Shown here: in pieces, positions 28,426-37,296 of the stretch
Layout of the letters: every line of letters begins with the position of its first letter
How positions within the stretch are numbered: position 1 is the stretch's first letter
From: a bacterium A37T11
GTDB taxonomy: Bacteria > Bacteroidota > Bacteroidia > Sphingobacteriales > Sphingobacteriaceae
Assembly (NCBI GenBank): GCA_900109895.1
Contig: FOBR01000002.1
Coordinates: 243,152-307,151 of the forward strand
Direction of reading: 5' to 3'
Length of the DNA stretch: 64,000 nucleotides
Position numbers and translations under genes: made by a program
The notes under the pieces: generated by a model
What the model was told of the DNA's origin: nothing
Seen by the model: the letters and a program-made list of their open reading frames with translations, nothing else
Database searches by the model: none

Positions 28426-28959
28426 ATGCGCAAATTAGCTATGGAAGAACTGGGCAGAACCAGTGTTGAATCCTTTAAACTACAAGAAAAATTACCGGTC
28501 ACACTTATTCTGGACAGTATAAGGAGTATGCATAATGTGGGGTCCATCTTCCGTACTGCCGATGGTTTCGCCGTAGAAAAGATCATGCTATGCGGCATTA
28601 CGGGTATTCCGCCGCATCGCGAAATTGAAAAAACCGCACTTGGAGCTACCCAGTCCATAAAATGGGAATATGAAAAAGATGTAACAACTGCCATTGAAAA
28701 ATTAAAGCAGCAAAGCTATCAGGTCATCGCTGTGGAACAGGCTGACCGAAGTACGCAGCTACATCAGTTTATTCCACAGGTGGGGCAACATTACGCCCTG
28801 ATCCTGGGCAACGAAGTTAATGGTGTTTCAGACGAAGCGCTGGCCTTGTCAGTTGGTTGCATTGAAATACCTCAGTTTGGCACCAAACATTCATTTAATG
28901 TGGTGGTCTCGGCAGGCATTGTGTTATGGGATTTTTATGTTAAATTGAAATTGAGATAA
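28426..28959 (+). CDS. TrmH/SpoU-family RNA 2'-O-methyltransferase
   Basis: 177 residues. The SPOUT motifs are NVGSIFRTADGF, ILGNEVNGVSDEALAL and HSFNVVVSAGIVLWD. It methylates a ribose in tRNA or rRNA; the target cannot be told. I chose ATG 28426 because the TTG at 28420 lies inside the -7 box. A very strong bidirectional terminator follows. Confidence 0.9.
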   Translation: MRKLAMEELGRTSVESFKLQEKLPVTLILDSIRSMHNVGSIFRTADGFAVEKIMLCGITGIPPHREIEKTALGATQSIKWEYEKDVTTAIEKLKQQSYQVIAVEQADRSTQLHQFIPQVGQHYALILGNEVNGVSDEALALSVGCIEIPQFGTKHSFNVVVSAGIVLWDFYVKLKLR

Positions 28960-28974
28960 TTGGTAGGCTGTGAG

Positions 28975-29031
28975 CAATGATATATAAAAGGCCCGCTCAA
29001 GCTTGCTTGGCGGGCCTTTTATATATCATTG
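28975..29031. terminator. bidirectional terminator
   Basis: Perfect 22-bp inverted repeat (28975-28996 and 29010-29031) with a further 5-bp inner stem CAAGC/GCTTG. It separates the TrmH-type gene (+) from the tRNA-Leu pair (-). The arms end in A/T stretches that give T tails in both directions. Confidence 0.9.
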
Positions 29032-29063
29032 GTTCCCCTGCTGCGCAGGGACTTTGTGGTTGT

Positions 29064-29147
29064 GCGGAAGAGCAGATTCGAACTGCCACGCCCTAAACGA
29101 GCGCCACCCCCTCAAAGTGGTGCGTCTACCAATTTCGCCACTTCCGC
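29064..29147 (-). tRNA. tRNA-Leu (GAG)
   Basis: Class II tRNA read on the minus strand. Acceptor GCGGAAG/CTTCCGC is perfect. The anticodon stem CCACT/GGTGG encloses TTGAGGG (anticodon GAG). There is a long variable arm, and the T loop is GCAG TTCGAAT CTGC. CCA is not encoded. It lies 8 nt after the other tRNA-Leu in the same direction. Confidence 0.93.
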
Positions 29148-29155
29148 TACTGCAC

Positions 29156-29242
29156 TGGTGCCCGAGGAGAGACTCGAACTCTCAAGGGACAATTCCCAAC
29201 GGCTTCTGAGACCGCAACGTTTACCAATTTCGCCACCCGGGC
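29156..29242 (-). tRNA. tRNA-Leu (CAG)
   Basis: Class II tRNA on the minus strand. Acceptor GCCCGGG/CTCGGGC (one G-U), anticodon loop CTCAGAA (anticodon CAG), long variable arm and a GAGAGTTCGAGTCTCTC T arm. A73 is followed by CCA, so the 3' end appears encoded. First of the tRNA-Leu pair. Confidence 0.93.
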
Positions 29243-29275
29243 AGTAATCAACACCGACCTAAAATTTTCGGTGTG

Positions 29276-29305
29276 CAAACGTACTATATTTTTTTGATTT
29301 GCAAG
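29276..29305 (-). promoter_or_regulatory. promoter of the tRNA-Leu pair
   Basis: On the minus strand CTTG (29305-29302), 18 nt, TACGTTTG (29283-29276). The -7 box is a full match; the -33 has one mismatch. Confidence 0.6.
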
Positions 29306-29324
29306 AGATGCATTTGAATTTTTT

Positions 29325-29358
29325 AGCAAAAAAACGCCCCGTGTTGTACGGGGCGTTT
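29325..29358 (-). terminator. terminator of the DUF2795 gene
   Basis: On the minus strand AAACGCCCCGT pairs with ACGGGGCGTTT (11 bp, arms 29348-29358 and 29332-29342), followed by a T run. Confidence 0.85.
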
Positions 29359-29360
29359 AT

Positions 29361-29582
29361 TCAATATTCATCTTCATTAAAAAAGAAATCATCTTTGGTC
29401 GGATAGTCGGGCCAAATCTCCTCAATATTTTCGTAAGGTTCCCCATCATCTTCCAATGCCTGCAGATTTTCGATAACTTCCACAGGAGCTCCTGAACGAA
29501 TACCGTAATCAATCAGTTCATCTTTCGTTGCCGGCCAGGGTGCATCCTCTAAATGAGACGCTAACTCTAATGTCCAGTACAT
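29361..29582 (-). CDS. DUF2795-type small protein
   Basis: 73 residues, acidic, with no signal peptide or membrane segment. MYWTLELASHLEDAPWPATK is the conserved start of the Bacteroidota DUF2795 family as I know it. Function unknown. It has its own terminator, and CAAAAATA at 29611-29618 gives a minus-strand TATTTTTG -7 like box. Confidence 0.85.
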   Translation of the reverse strand: MYWTLELASHLEDAPWPATKDELIDYGIRSGAPVEVIENLQALEDDGEPYENIEEIWPDYPTKDDFFFNEDEY

Positions 29583-29722
29583 AATCTAAAATTTAAGTGT
29601 TAACTTTTCGCAAAAATATAATAATTTCTGAAAGTTTTTTATATTTTTTTTCATCAATTAAAAATACTGACAATAACTCAATAATAAAATGATCTAAACA
29701 TATAAATTTACAATTTTTACAC

Positions 29723-30478
29723 TTACAAAATTTCAAAATCATCTCCCTTTTCCCGCAGTGCGGCAAGTCTTGGCGACACATTCTTAATATTTTCATTCAA
29801 GTAGTCGTCTTCAATAATGCCATCGCGCATCCGTACAATCCGGTGCGCATGCTGGGCAATATCCTCCTCATGCGTTACCAGGATGATCGTATTACCATTG
29901 GAATGGATCTCTTCTAACAAACCCATAATTTCAATGGAAGTTTTGGTATCCAAATTGCCGGTAGGTTCATCTGCCAAAATGATTGACGGTTCGTTAATCA
30001 ATGCCCGGGCCACCGCCACCCGTTGCCGCTGCCCGCCCGATAGTTCATTTGGTTTATGATCCACCCGGTTGCCCAATCCTACACTTTCAAGTACTTTTAA
30101 GGCTTTTTCATGCCTGGTTTGTTTATTAAAACCAGCGTAAATCAATGGCAAAGCCACATTATCTAACGAGGAGGAACGTGGCAATAAATTAAAGGTTTGA
30201 AAAACGAAACCAATTTCCTTGTTCCTCACCTCCGCCAGCTCGTCGTCGGTCATTTCACTTACATGAATACCGTTCAAAATATACGTACCACTGGTTGGCG
30301 TATCCAGGCAGCCCAATATATTCATCAATGTGGATTTACCAGAACCAGAAGGCCCCATCAACGCCACAAATTCGCCTTTTTTTATCTGTAAGCTTACGGA
30401 CTTCAGGGCATGGATCGTCTCCGCCCCTATCACATACTTACGGCCTATTTCACTTATTTCAATTAATGCCTGTTGCAT
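29723..30478 (-). CDS. ABC transporter ATP-binding protein, LolD/MacB type
   Basis: 251 residues. Walker [15 protein letters not shown]-loop [10 protein letters not shown], signature [17 protein letters not shown], Walker [13 protein letters not shown] and H-loop ILVTHE are intact. The sequence type ([12 protein letters not shown]) is that of LolD/MacB ATPases, which power lipoprotein release or efflux. No permease gene is adjacent, so the partner is encoded elsewhere. Confidence 0.93.
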   Translation of the reverse strand: MQQALIEISEIGRKYVIGAETIHALKSVSLQIKKGEFVALMGPSGSGKSTLMNILGCLDTPTSGTYILNGIHVSEMTDDELAEVRNKEIGFVFQTFNLLPRSSSLDNVALPLIYAGFNKQTRHEKALKVLESVGLGNRVDHKPNELSGGQRQRVAVARALINEPSIILADEPTGNLDTKTSIEIMGLLEEIHSNGNTIILVTHEEDIAQHAHRIVRMRDGIIEDDYLNENIKNVSPRLAALREKGDDFEIL

Positions 30479-30505
30479 TGGCTCCTTTACGTAAACATTC
30501 TTCGT

Positions 30506-31282
30506 TTATAGACGGCCGGTAAGCAAATTTGTTACAGGTGCCTGCACAACCCAATGATCCGCAAATAGCTGGTGCACCTTATCTTTAAGGGCATCCGCAT
30601 CTGCGTCATGCAGCTCATGGGTATTAATCGGCTTCAGCACGTTTATATGGCAAATGCCCGGCCTGCTGCCCAATGGCTGCCCATCATCCCAAAAAAGCCT
30701 CCAGGCGTCCTGTATCACAACCGGCAAAATGGGTATATCCAATTCAATGGCCAGCTTAAAAGCGCCATTTTTAAAATCCTGTAACAGGGGCGGATACGTA
30801 TCCGTAATTCGGCCTTCTGGAAAAATTACCACACTTTTACCCTCGCGCAAAAGGTTGTCCGCACGTTTAAAAGCCTTAAAGGCCGATATTTTACTGCTCC
30901 TGTTCACCGGGATATCGATTGTCCTAAAAAACATTCCCGTTACCAAATTATTTAACAATTCGTGCTTGCCCATAAAAGAAAAATCGTTTTTTACCAGCAA
31001 CACTAATGCGGTGGTGTCAAGGTTAGACGTATGGTTGGCAACAATGACATAATTCCTCGACCAGTCAATTGGCTCCTCAAACTCATAGCGATAAAAAAAA
31101 CCAGCCAGCCATGAGCTCAAAAAACCCACCAAATGGCGGCACCATACAATAAAGCTAAAATGCCGTTCCACATTTTTAGAAGCCAGCCACAAAAAGGGAT
31201 ATAAGGGTATAAAACAAAACAGGACAGCTGCAAAATAAAAAATTCGATGCAATTTTTTAAGAAGCTGTCCCATGGCAATCAT
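30506..31282 (-). CDS. plsC: 1-acyl-sn-glycerol-3-phosphate acyltransferase (PlsC type)
   Basis: 258 residues with an N-terminal membrane segment (about 8-32). The acyltransferase motifs are NHTSNLDTTAL (HX4D) and FPEGRITD. It acylates lysophosphatidic acid in the inner membrane. The start overlaps the dipeptidase stop in ATGA, so the two are translationally coupled. Confidence 0.92.
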   Translation of the reverse strand: MIAMGQLLKKLHRIFYFAAVLFCFIPLYPFLWLASKNVERHFSFIVWCRHLVGFLSSWLAGFFYRYEFEEPIDWSRNYVIVANHTSNLDTTALVLLVKNDFSFMGKHELLNNLVTGMFFRTIDIPVNRSSKISAFKAFKRADNLLREGKSVVIFPEGRITDTYPPLLQDFKNGAFKLAIELDIPILPVVIQDAWRLFWDDGQPLGSRPGICHINVLKPINTHELHDADADALKDKVHQLFADHWVVQAPVTNLLTGRL

Positions 31283-32652
31283 AGTTGGCTAAGTTCTGCA
31301 AAATATTTATGGAATAAAGGAATCGTCTCAATGCCTTTATAATAGTTAGCTATATCATACTTCTCATTGGGCGAATGCAGGTTGTCGCTATCCAGCCCAA
31401 ATCCCATCAACACGGTTTTTATACCCAACTCCTCTTCAAACAATGCCACAATGGGAATACTGCCCCCACCCCTGGTAGGAATGGCATCCTTGCCAAAAGC
31501 CGTAGAAAAAGCCTTCACAGCTGCTTTATACGCAATACTGTCTGTGGGCGTAACCACGGGCTCACCTCCATGATGCGGGGTTACTTTTACCTTGACATAA
31601 GGAGGCGCAATACGCTCAAAATGAGCTTTAAATAATTCAGTTATCACCGATGACTTTTGGTTAGGTACCAATCGCATAGATATCTTTGCACTCGCCTTAG
31701 ACGGCAAGACTGTCTTAGCACCCTCGCCAATATAACCACCCCATATACCATTCACTTCAAGTGTGGGTCTTATTCCTGTACGCTCAATAGTGGTATAGCC
31801 TTCCTCACCCCACAGGGCATTTACACCAAGGTCTTCTTTATATTCATTTTCGTTGAATGGGGCTTTATTCAGCGCTTCCCGTTCTGAAGGTGTCAATTCA
31901 ACCACGTCCTCATAAAAACCCGGAATGTTCACTTTGTTATGCTCGTCATGCAGGGAAGCAATTAATTTCGCAAGAATCGTAGCCGGGTTGGCCACTGCCC
32001 CTCCATATACCCCTGAATGTAAGTCGCGGTTTGGACCGGTCACCTCAACTTCCACGTAAGATAAACCGCGTAAGCCTGTTTCAAGGGAAGGGGTATCCAA
32101 GCTGATCATAGAGGTATCTGAAATTAATACCACATCGGCCTTGAGGCGCTCTTTGTTATTTTTTACGAAAATACCTAAATTTTTAGAGCCAACCTCTTCT
32201 TCTCCCTCTATCATAAATTTGATGTTAGTAGGAAGCTCACCTAACTGCTGCAACAGTTCAAAAGCCTTTACGTGCATATAAAACTGACCCTTATCATCAC
32301 AAGCACCCCGGGCAAAAATCTTTCCATCGCGCACCGTAGGCTCAAAAGGCGGTGTTTTCCAAAGTTCCAGCGGATCCGCTGGCTGCACATCATAATGACC
32401 ATATACCAATACAGTCGGCTTAGAAGGATCCGTGATCTTTTCGCCATACACAATGGGGTTACCCGCAGTAGGGCAAACTTCCACATTTTCGGCTCCCGCT
32501 ACCCGAAGTTTGCCGGCCACAAACTCGGCCGCATTCAGCACATCGTTCTTAAAGGCAGGATCAGCACTTACCGAAGGGAAACGAAGCAATTCAAACAGTT
32601 CATCCAAAAAGCGCTGCTTGTTTGCTTCCACATAATCTTTAATTTGTTGCAT
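31279..32652 (-). CDS. M20-family dipeptidase/peptidase
   Basis: 457 residues. The start is placed at ATG 32652 (MQQIKDYVEANKQRFLDELF); the longer frame adds 15 noncoding-like residues. Metal and catalytic motifs: VLVYGHYDVQPADP, ARGACDDKGQF, IEGEEEVGSKNL and NLHSPNEKYDI. A cytoplasmic di-zinc enzyme that cleaves dipeptides. Upstream partner of plsC. Confidence 0.92.
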   Translation of the reverse strand: MQQIKDYVEANKQRFLDELFELLRFPSVSADPAFKNDVLNAAEFVAGKLRVAGAENVEVCPTAGNPIVYGEKITDPSKPTVLVYGHYDVQPADPLELWKTPPFEPTVRDGKIFARGACDDKGQFYMHVKAFELLQQLGELPTNIKFMIEGEEEVGSKNLGIFVKNNKERLKADVVLISDTSMISLDTPSLETGLRGLSYVEVEVTGPNRDLHSGVYGGAVANPATILAKLIASLHDEHNKVNIPGFYEDVVELTPSEREALNKAPFNENEYKEDLGVNALWGEEGYTTIERTGIRPTLEVNGIWGGYIGEGAKTVLPSKASAKISMRLVPNQKSSVITELFKAHFERIAPPYVKVKVTPHHGGEPVVTPTDSIAYKAAVKAFSTAFGKDAIPTRGGGSIPIVALFEEELGIKTVLMGFGLDSDNLHSPNEKYDIANYYKGIETIPLFHKYFAELSQL

Positions 32653-32704
32653 ATTATTAGAATGATTTGATGCAAACCTACAAAAAATAGAAATCAATGT
32701 GTCG

Positions 32705-35665
32705 CTATTCCTCCTTCAAAATGCGAACCGGCCCCAGCAAACCCGAAGGCAGCAAAGGGCTCTCCTTTTTATAGGGATTAAACGTAGTATAGGTGTATCG
32801 CTGATCCTGCGGCAATCCTTCATCACCTATCAGCCTGTTCACCCATAAATTCACCACCTCTATCTTTAATTGATTTGAGCCCGGCCTTAAGGCTTTCGAA
32901 ATATCCAAACGCCATGGGGCTGTCCATAGCGTACCCACATCCACCCCATTCAGGGTCACCCTGGCCATGGCGGTTAGTTCACCTAAATCCAGGAACACAG
33001 ACCTTCCATCCTGCTCACCCGCTTGGACTAAAAAATCTTTGGTATATACCGCCGTACCTGAATAAAACCTGATCCCGTCTTCCGGACGTTTTGTCCAGTC
33101 CGTCAAGGTGTCAAATTTCACCCGTCCAGGTCCGCCCCATGCCCGGTCAAATGAAACCTCCCATGGACCATCAATAGTAGCCACCCGCTTTTTTTGGGGA
33201 AAATTTTCTGTTGCCGCACTTTGTATGCCCGGTGCATTTCCTTTCTTGCGAAACACCACAAAAAAACTTTCGTGAGGCTCAAACCGAAGTCGTAGTTGTG
33301 TCAGTCGGTCACGCTCTATGAAATCAGGCAATGCCCTTATTGCCCCAGTCAGTGGATTCCATAATTCAGGCACCATACCCTGCACCCTAAAACTGGCCGT
33401 AATATGCTGTAAACCGTCCGTTTTATTTGACACAAAATATAAGTCACCCGAAGGCATCGTCCGGTGGGTATAACGGATCACCTCCTTATCAGCCAAAAAA
33501 TCAACCGGCATTCCGCTGCCCTTTAACAACTGTGCTGCCACCGCATACCCCGGATACAATCCAGCTTCTGACACTGAGGCCTGTCCTCCCCACCAAATAC
33601 TTCCCTTCCCTACTTTCCGCTTGGTAAGCGCAGCGGGTACCACCTTACTTCCCCAAAGCGCCTGGCTTAATGACAACACCTCCCGGTCACATTGGGGATA
33701 ACCCGATAATCCCGGCGACCGCAAGGGCGGTATCCCGACCACCGTTGCCCCGTCCATTACCAGATTAGAAATTTTACGCAGTAGTTCCGGCGTCATTGAT
33801 TTAATTAATGGCAGCACCAATAAACGGTAACGGGCGCCACCAGGAAACACAATTTCATTTCCTTCCACCTGCGCATCCATCAACAATGAAGGCGCGCATC
33901 CATCAAAATTATAACCTTTCCTGTCTGGTAGGATGGGCACACCACTATAAGCAGAAGGTGGTGGCGTAAACACCATCGGCGCCCCTTCGGGAGTCAAATA
34001 CAAAATGTCAGCCACGGTACTCCCCTGCTGCAATAGATAGGAGCAACGGGATACATACAGATGATACGCATCGCTTAAATACCACCAGGTCTGGTTACGA
34101 TCCCAGTGTACACCGTAAGGCCCCATGGTCATCCCCGGTTTTAACGAATCTGCCAATGGCTGATGCTGAAAAGTATGAAACATAAACTGATTAATTCCCG
34201 AAGCTAATGCCCAGTCAGTTTGATCCTTCATAACTGCGGGATACTGTTTCCAAGCCTCATCGTTCTGTGCCGTAAACGCCTCCGCAGCAACCACTGGCTT
34301 ACCTTGCACATGTGCTATCGAAGTTGCTTCGGTACAGCTAAAGGCCGCATCAAACCCATAACCCTTGCTCCAAAATTCGCACATGGGTACGTCAGCAACA
34401 GCCCCCAGTTCCAAATCTCCTGCCGGATTCATATCATAAGGTTCTATCGATAAGCGCAAACCCAGGCGTCGGCCCCAATCTTTCACATGTTGCGCATGGT
34501 TTTCAACAATCAACTCCTGGGATGTCAGGCGCAAATCCCACAGAAACCGCTCACTCCATTCAGGGCTTTGTACCACACGCCCCGCATAGACCGGATAAAA
34601 AGGCATCGGATCATAACCGCGTCTTTTTTTAAACTCCTCCTTAAAGTGTGGCGACCAATTTTGTGCCCCCATTTCCCAACTATCAATATGCAGTCGTTTC
34701 AGACCACCGGTTCCCTCCGTCGCATGGGGGGGCAATTTTTTAAATAACGTACCCACATAGTGCTCCAAATGCGCATTAAGTGCCGTAGTGTCAAATTTAT
34801 CCACTTCAAAGCCTACTCCGGCCATCGGGGCCGGACGCGTCACCGCCCCATTGTTGCGGCTCACAAAACGCATCACGGTCCAATTTCCCGGCGGAACGTC
34901 CCACGCAAGGCTACCATCTGCCCGCAGCCGTTTGCTCAGATCAATGATCTTCGCTCGGTCAATCGCCGCCCCTGCAGGAAAATCCGGTCTTGGGGGCTCC
35001 TCCGGCAAATAGGGCTTAACCCCTGGACTGGACGAAAAAGGCGCCCGGTAATAGAGTGCCTTCTCATCCACGCCGCCTATTAATGAATCACCCTGTGGTG
35101 TAGGGAAAGCCAACACGGCTACGTCCTGATAAAATGTATTCCAACGTTCTTTCAACTCCGGTGTTAGCGCGCTTTCTCCAAAATACGGGCGTTTGGGCGG
35201 CGGTAAAGGCAATTGTAGCACCTCCCTATTACCACCCCTCACCGTAATAGCTGAAGCTACCAGATGCTGCATAGATTGCTGACCCGACACCCAGGGCCCG
35301 CCGCTACCTGCCCAACCAGGCCCAGTGCCCAGGATCACGTCAATCCCGAGACGCTTGGCTTGATCCATGGCATAAACAAACAGCTCATCCCACTCCTCGC
35401 TTAAAAAATCCACAGGGCCTTTTGGTACGCCCACATTCACTTCCAAAAATATCACACTGCCAATTCCGGCCTTCTTCATCGCCTCCAGATCGGCCTTCAT
35501 GCCCTCGCGGGAACGATTGCCGTCCATAAAATACCAGTATACCCCCGGTCGCACCGAATCTGGCGGCTGTACAAATCCTGCTTTCAAAGCATTCACCATT
35601 TCCTGCGCACTCCCGCTAATGGAGAAAGCAACCAACAGCCACACGCCGAACGCTAATTTTTTCAT
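32705..35665 (-). CDS. GH106-type alpha-L-rhamnosidase, secreted
   Basis: 986 residues with a signal peptide ending in SGSAQ. YWYFMDGNRSREGMKADLEA and IDVILGTGPGWAGSGGPW are typical of the GH106/PF17132 family. The last 150 residues look like a beta-sandwich (carbohydrate-binding type). Likely releases L-rhamnose from plant polymers such as rhamnogalacturonan, in the periplasm or on the surface. The neighbouring L-rhamnose mutarotase and GntR regulator support rhamnose. Confidence 0.87.
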   Translation of the reverse strand: MKKLAFGVWLLVAFSISGSAQEMVNALKAGFVQPPDSVRPGVYWYFMDGNRSREGMKADLEAMKKAGIGSVIFLEVNVGVPKGPVDFLSEEWDELFVYAMDQAKRLGIDVILGTGPGWAGSGGPWVSGQQSMQHLVASAITVRGGNREVLQLPLPPPKRPYFGESALTPELKERWNTFYQDVAVLAFPTPQGDSLIGGVDEKALYYRAPFSSSPGVKPYLPEEPPRPDFPAGAAIDRAKIIDLSKRLRADGSLAWDVPPGNWTVMRFVSRNNGAVTRPAPMAGVGFEVDKFDTTALNAHLEHYVGTLFKKLPPHATEGTGGLKRLHIDSWEMGAQNWSPHFKEEFKKRRGYDPMPFYPVYAGRVVQSPEWSERFLWDLRLTSQELIVENHAQHVKDWGRRLGLRLSIEPYDMNPAGDLELGAVADVPMCEFWSKGYGFDAAFSCTEATSIAHVQGKPVVAAEAFTAQNDEAWKQYPAVMKDQTDWALASGINQFMFHTFQHQPLADSLKPGMTMGPYGVHWDRNQTWWYLSDAYHLYVSRCSYLLQQGSTVADILYLTPEGAPMVFTPPPSAYSGVPILPDRKGYNFDGCAPSLLMDAQVEGNEIVFPGGARYRLLVLPLIKSMTPELLRKISNLVMDGATVVGIPPLRSPGLSGYPQCDREVLSLSQALWGSKVVPAALTKRKVGKGSIWWGGQASVSEAGLYPGYAVAAQLLKGSGMPVDFLADKEVIRYTHRTMPSGDLYFVSNKTDGLQHITASFRVQGMVPELWNPLTGAIRALPDFIERDRLTQLRLRFEPHESFFVVFRKKGNAPGIQSAATENFPQKKRVATIDGPWEVSFDRAWGGPGRVKFDTLTDWTKRPEDGIRFYSGTAVYTKDFLVQAGEQDGRSVFLDLGELTAMARVTLNGVDVGTLWTAPWRLDISKALRPGSNQLKIEVVNLWVNRLIGDEGLPQDQRYTYTTFNPYKKESPLLPSGLLGPVRILKEE

Positions 35666-35676
35666 TTACTTTTTTG

Positions 35677-36723
35677 CTACAACGACGCCCTTAATGTCAG
35701 GTAAAAAGGCACCTCCACGTGATTTCTCGAATTATCCATGATCAGATGGGCAGCCGTAGTGCCCAATTGTTTAAAATCAGTGGAGATGGTCGTAATACCG
35801 TTCAGGATAAATTTCTTCAGCGGGGTTTCATTATAAGAAATGACGCCAATGTCTATCCCGATCCGGAATTTGAGCGAAATCACCCGGTCCAACAGTTTTA
35901 CCAGGTCATCTTCCATCAAGTTGATGTATACCTCTCCCGCTTCCATTGGCTCATCCATAATATCGTCTACCAATAAATGGTTAAAAGCATATTCCTGGCA
36001 AAAACGATAAAAACCTTTTATGATGGCTTTTGGGAAATAACTCTTATCCGGAAAAATCAATTTGAGGGTGTGGTATTTGCCCAGCTGATCTTTTGCCAGT
36101 TCAAGCGCATGAAAAATATCATTTTCAAAATTCTCATAGACGGCTGCATATTCCCCATCCACATCATCCACTAACTTGTCAAGCAACAATAACTTTTCTT
36201 TGGGAATCGTGTTGATAACCTCTGCCGCTTTTGATCGGCCATCCACAAAATGAGGGATGATTACATAATAAGTATACTCCTGCTTCAGGTTTTGTAGCAG
36301 TTTTTTAAACAGCGCAAAGTCGTTGTTGTACACGTAAAAATCGACCGAGACATCATCGCCCAAAGCCTCCATAAACGCATCGTATACGATTTTTTTATGG
36401 GCACTCAGTTTATTAAAGAACAAAGCAATCTGTAGCTTCTGCCGAAACTCTGTATTGATAATGTAGTAACCCTTGCCCGGAACAGAACCCAGCACGCCCA
36501 ATTTTTTCAGATGTTTGTAGCCTTTTTCGGCCGTATCCCTGGATATTTCCAATACAAAGCTCAGTTCGTTGATGGACGGAAGCATATCGTTTTTCTTTAT
36601 GTTTCCGGCCTCTATTGCTTTAAGCACCGCGTTGGTTAATTGCAGGTATTTGGGCGTCGCAGAAAATTCATCAATGCGGATATTCTCAAAAAAGGGTGAA
36701 AGGTTCATGTATTGCTCATTCAT
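35677..36723 (-). CDS. GntR-family transcriptional regulator with sugar-binding domain
   Basis: 348 residues. An N-terminal GntR winged helix (about 20-90: LPSINELSFVLEISRDTAEK and GVLGSVPGKGYYI) joins a periplasmic-binding-protein-like effector domain (about 95-345). It lies 11 nt upstream of the GH106 gene and 62 nt after the rhamnose mutarotase gene, so it probably controls rhamnose use. Confidence 0.9.
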   Translation of the reverse strand: MNEQYMNLSPFFENIRIDEFSATPKYLQLTNAVLKAIEAGNIKKNDMLPSINELSFVLEISRDTAEKGYKHLKKLGVLGSVPGKGYYIINTEFRQKLQIALFFNKLSAHKKIVYDAFMEALGDDVSVDFYVYNNDFALFKKLLQNLKQEYTYYVIIPHFVDGRSKAAEVINTIPKEKLLLLDKLVDDVDGEYAAVYENFENDIFHALELAKDQLGKYHTLKLIFPDKSYFPKAIIKGFYRFCQEYAFNHLLVDDIMDEPMEAGEVYINLMEDDLVKLLDRVISLKFRIGIDIGVISYNETPLKKFILNGITTISTDFKQLGTTAAHLIMDNSRNHVEVPFYLTLRASL

Positions 36724-36785
36724 TTTTCAAACCGCCTAAATTAATTAAAATTTCCAGCCATTCCCATTGCCCAATGCACACTTTA

Positions 36786-37103
36786 TTACTCTAAATAAAA
36801 AACTTCTGACAAAACCGTACTTACCGGCGAATTATCCGAATAAGTTTCCATGATGTCGGCCATATAATCCCACCATTGCTGCACAATCTCACTCCGTTTG
36901 CCCAAATCCTGCGATGAATCGGCAGCCAACACCTCCTGGTAGGCAAATAAGGTATTGGTTTCTTCATCTAAAAAAATACTGTAATTCCGTATCCCGGCTT
37001 TTTTGAGCTCGGCCTGCATCTGTGGCCATAATTGGGCATGCCTTTCTTTGTAGGCTACTGCACAGCCGGGCATCAATTTCATTTTAAACGCCACTCTTTT
37101 CAT
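36786..37103 (-). CDS. rhaM: L-rhamnose mutarotase
   Basis: 105 residues, the family size. It interconverts alpha and beta anomers of L-rhamnose. MKRVAFKMKLMPGCAVAYKE and RHAQLWPQMQAELKKAGI match RhaM, with the conserved His in RHAQLWP and a WWDYMADIME segment. Catabolic rhaA, rhaB and rhaD are absent from the window. Confidence 0.92.
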   Translation of the reverse strand: MKRVAFKMKLMPGCAVAYKERHAQLWPQMQAELKKAGIRNYSIFLDEETNTLFAYQEVLAADSSQDLGKRSEIVQQWWDYMADIMETYSDNSPVSTVLSEVFYLE

Positions 37104-37134
37104 CCTCTACGTTATTAGTTGTAATTGGTAATTT

Positions 37135-37290
37135 TTATGCACTAACACTGCCAAGCACCAAGTTCAATTGTTCTTTGGTACATTCACTTGGATGATCGTG
37201 GATCCAATCAACCAGACCTTGCGCCGTAACCTCATCCAAAGTTGGTGAATAACCGTTAAAATATGATTTTATCCTGTTATAGTTTATAAT
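37135..37290 (-). pseudogene. possible gene remnant, 51 codons without a start
   Basis: The 193 bp between rhaM and the phosphatase-fold gene holds a minus-strand frame of 51 codons that reads like protein (DEVTAQGLVDWIHDHPSECT, then KEQLNLVLGSVSA and a stop) but has no ATG. It could be the 3' end of a lost gene or chance. I cannot name a family. Confidence 0.3.
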
Positions 37291-37296
37291 TCAATT

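Noticed and set aside
29003..29247. Two plus-strand ORFs of about 70 codons
   Set aside because: They lie antisense to the tRNA-Leu pair and are translations of tRNA sequence.
29593..29796. Minus-strand ORF of 67 codons after the LolD-type gene
   Set aside because: Overlaps the end of the ATPase gene in another frame; low-complexity, no family resemblance.
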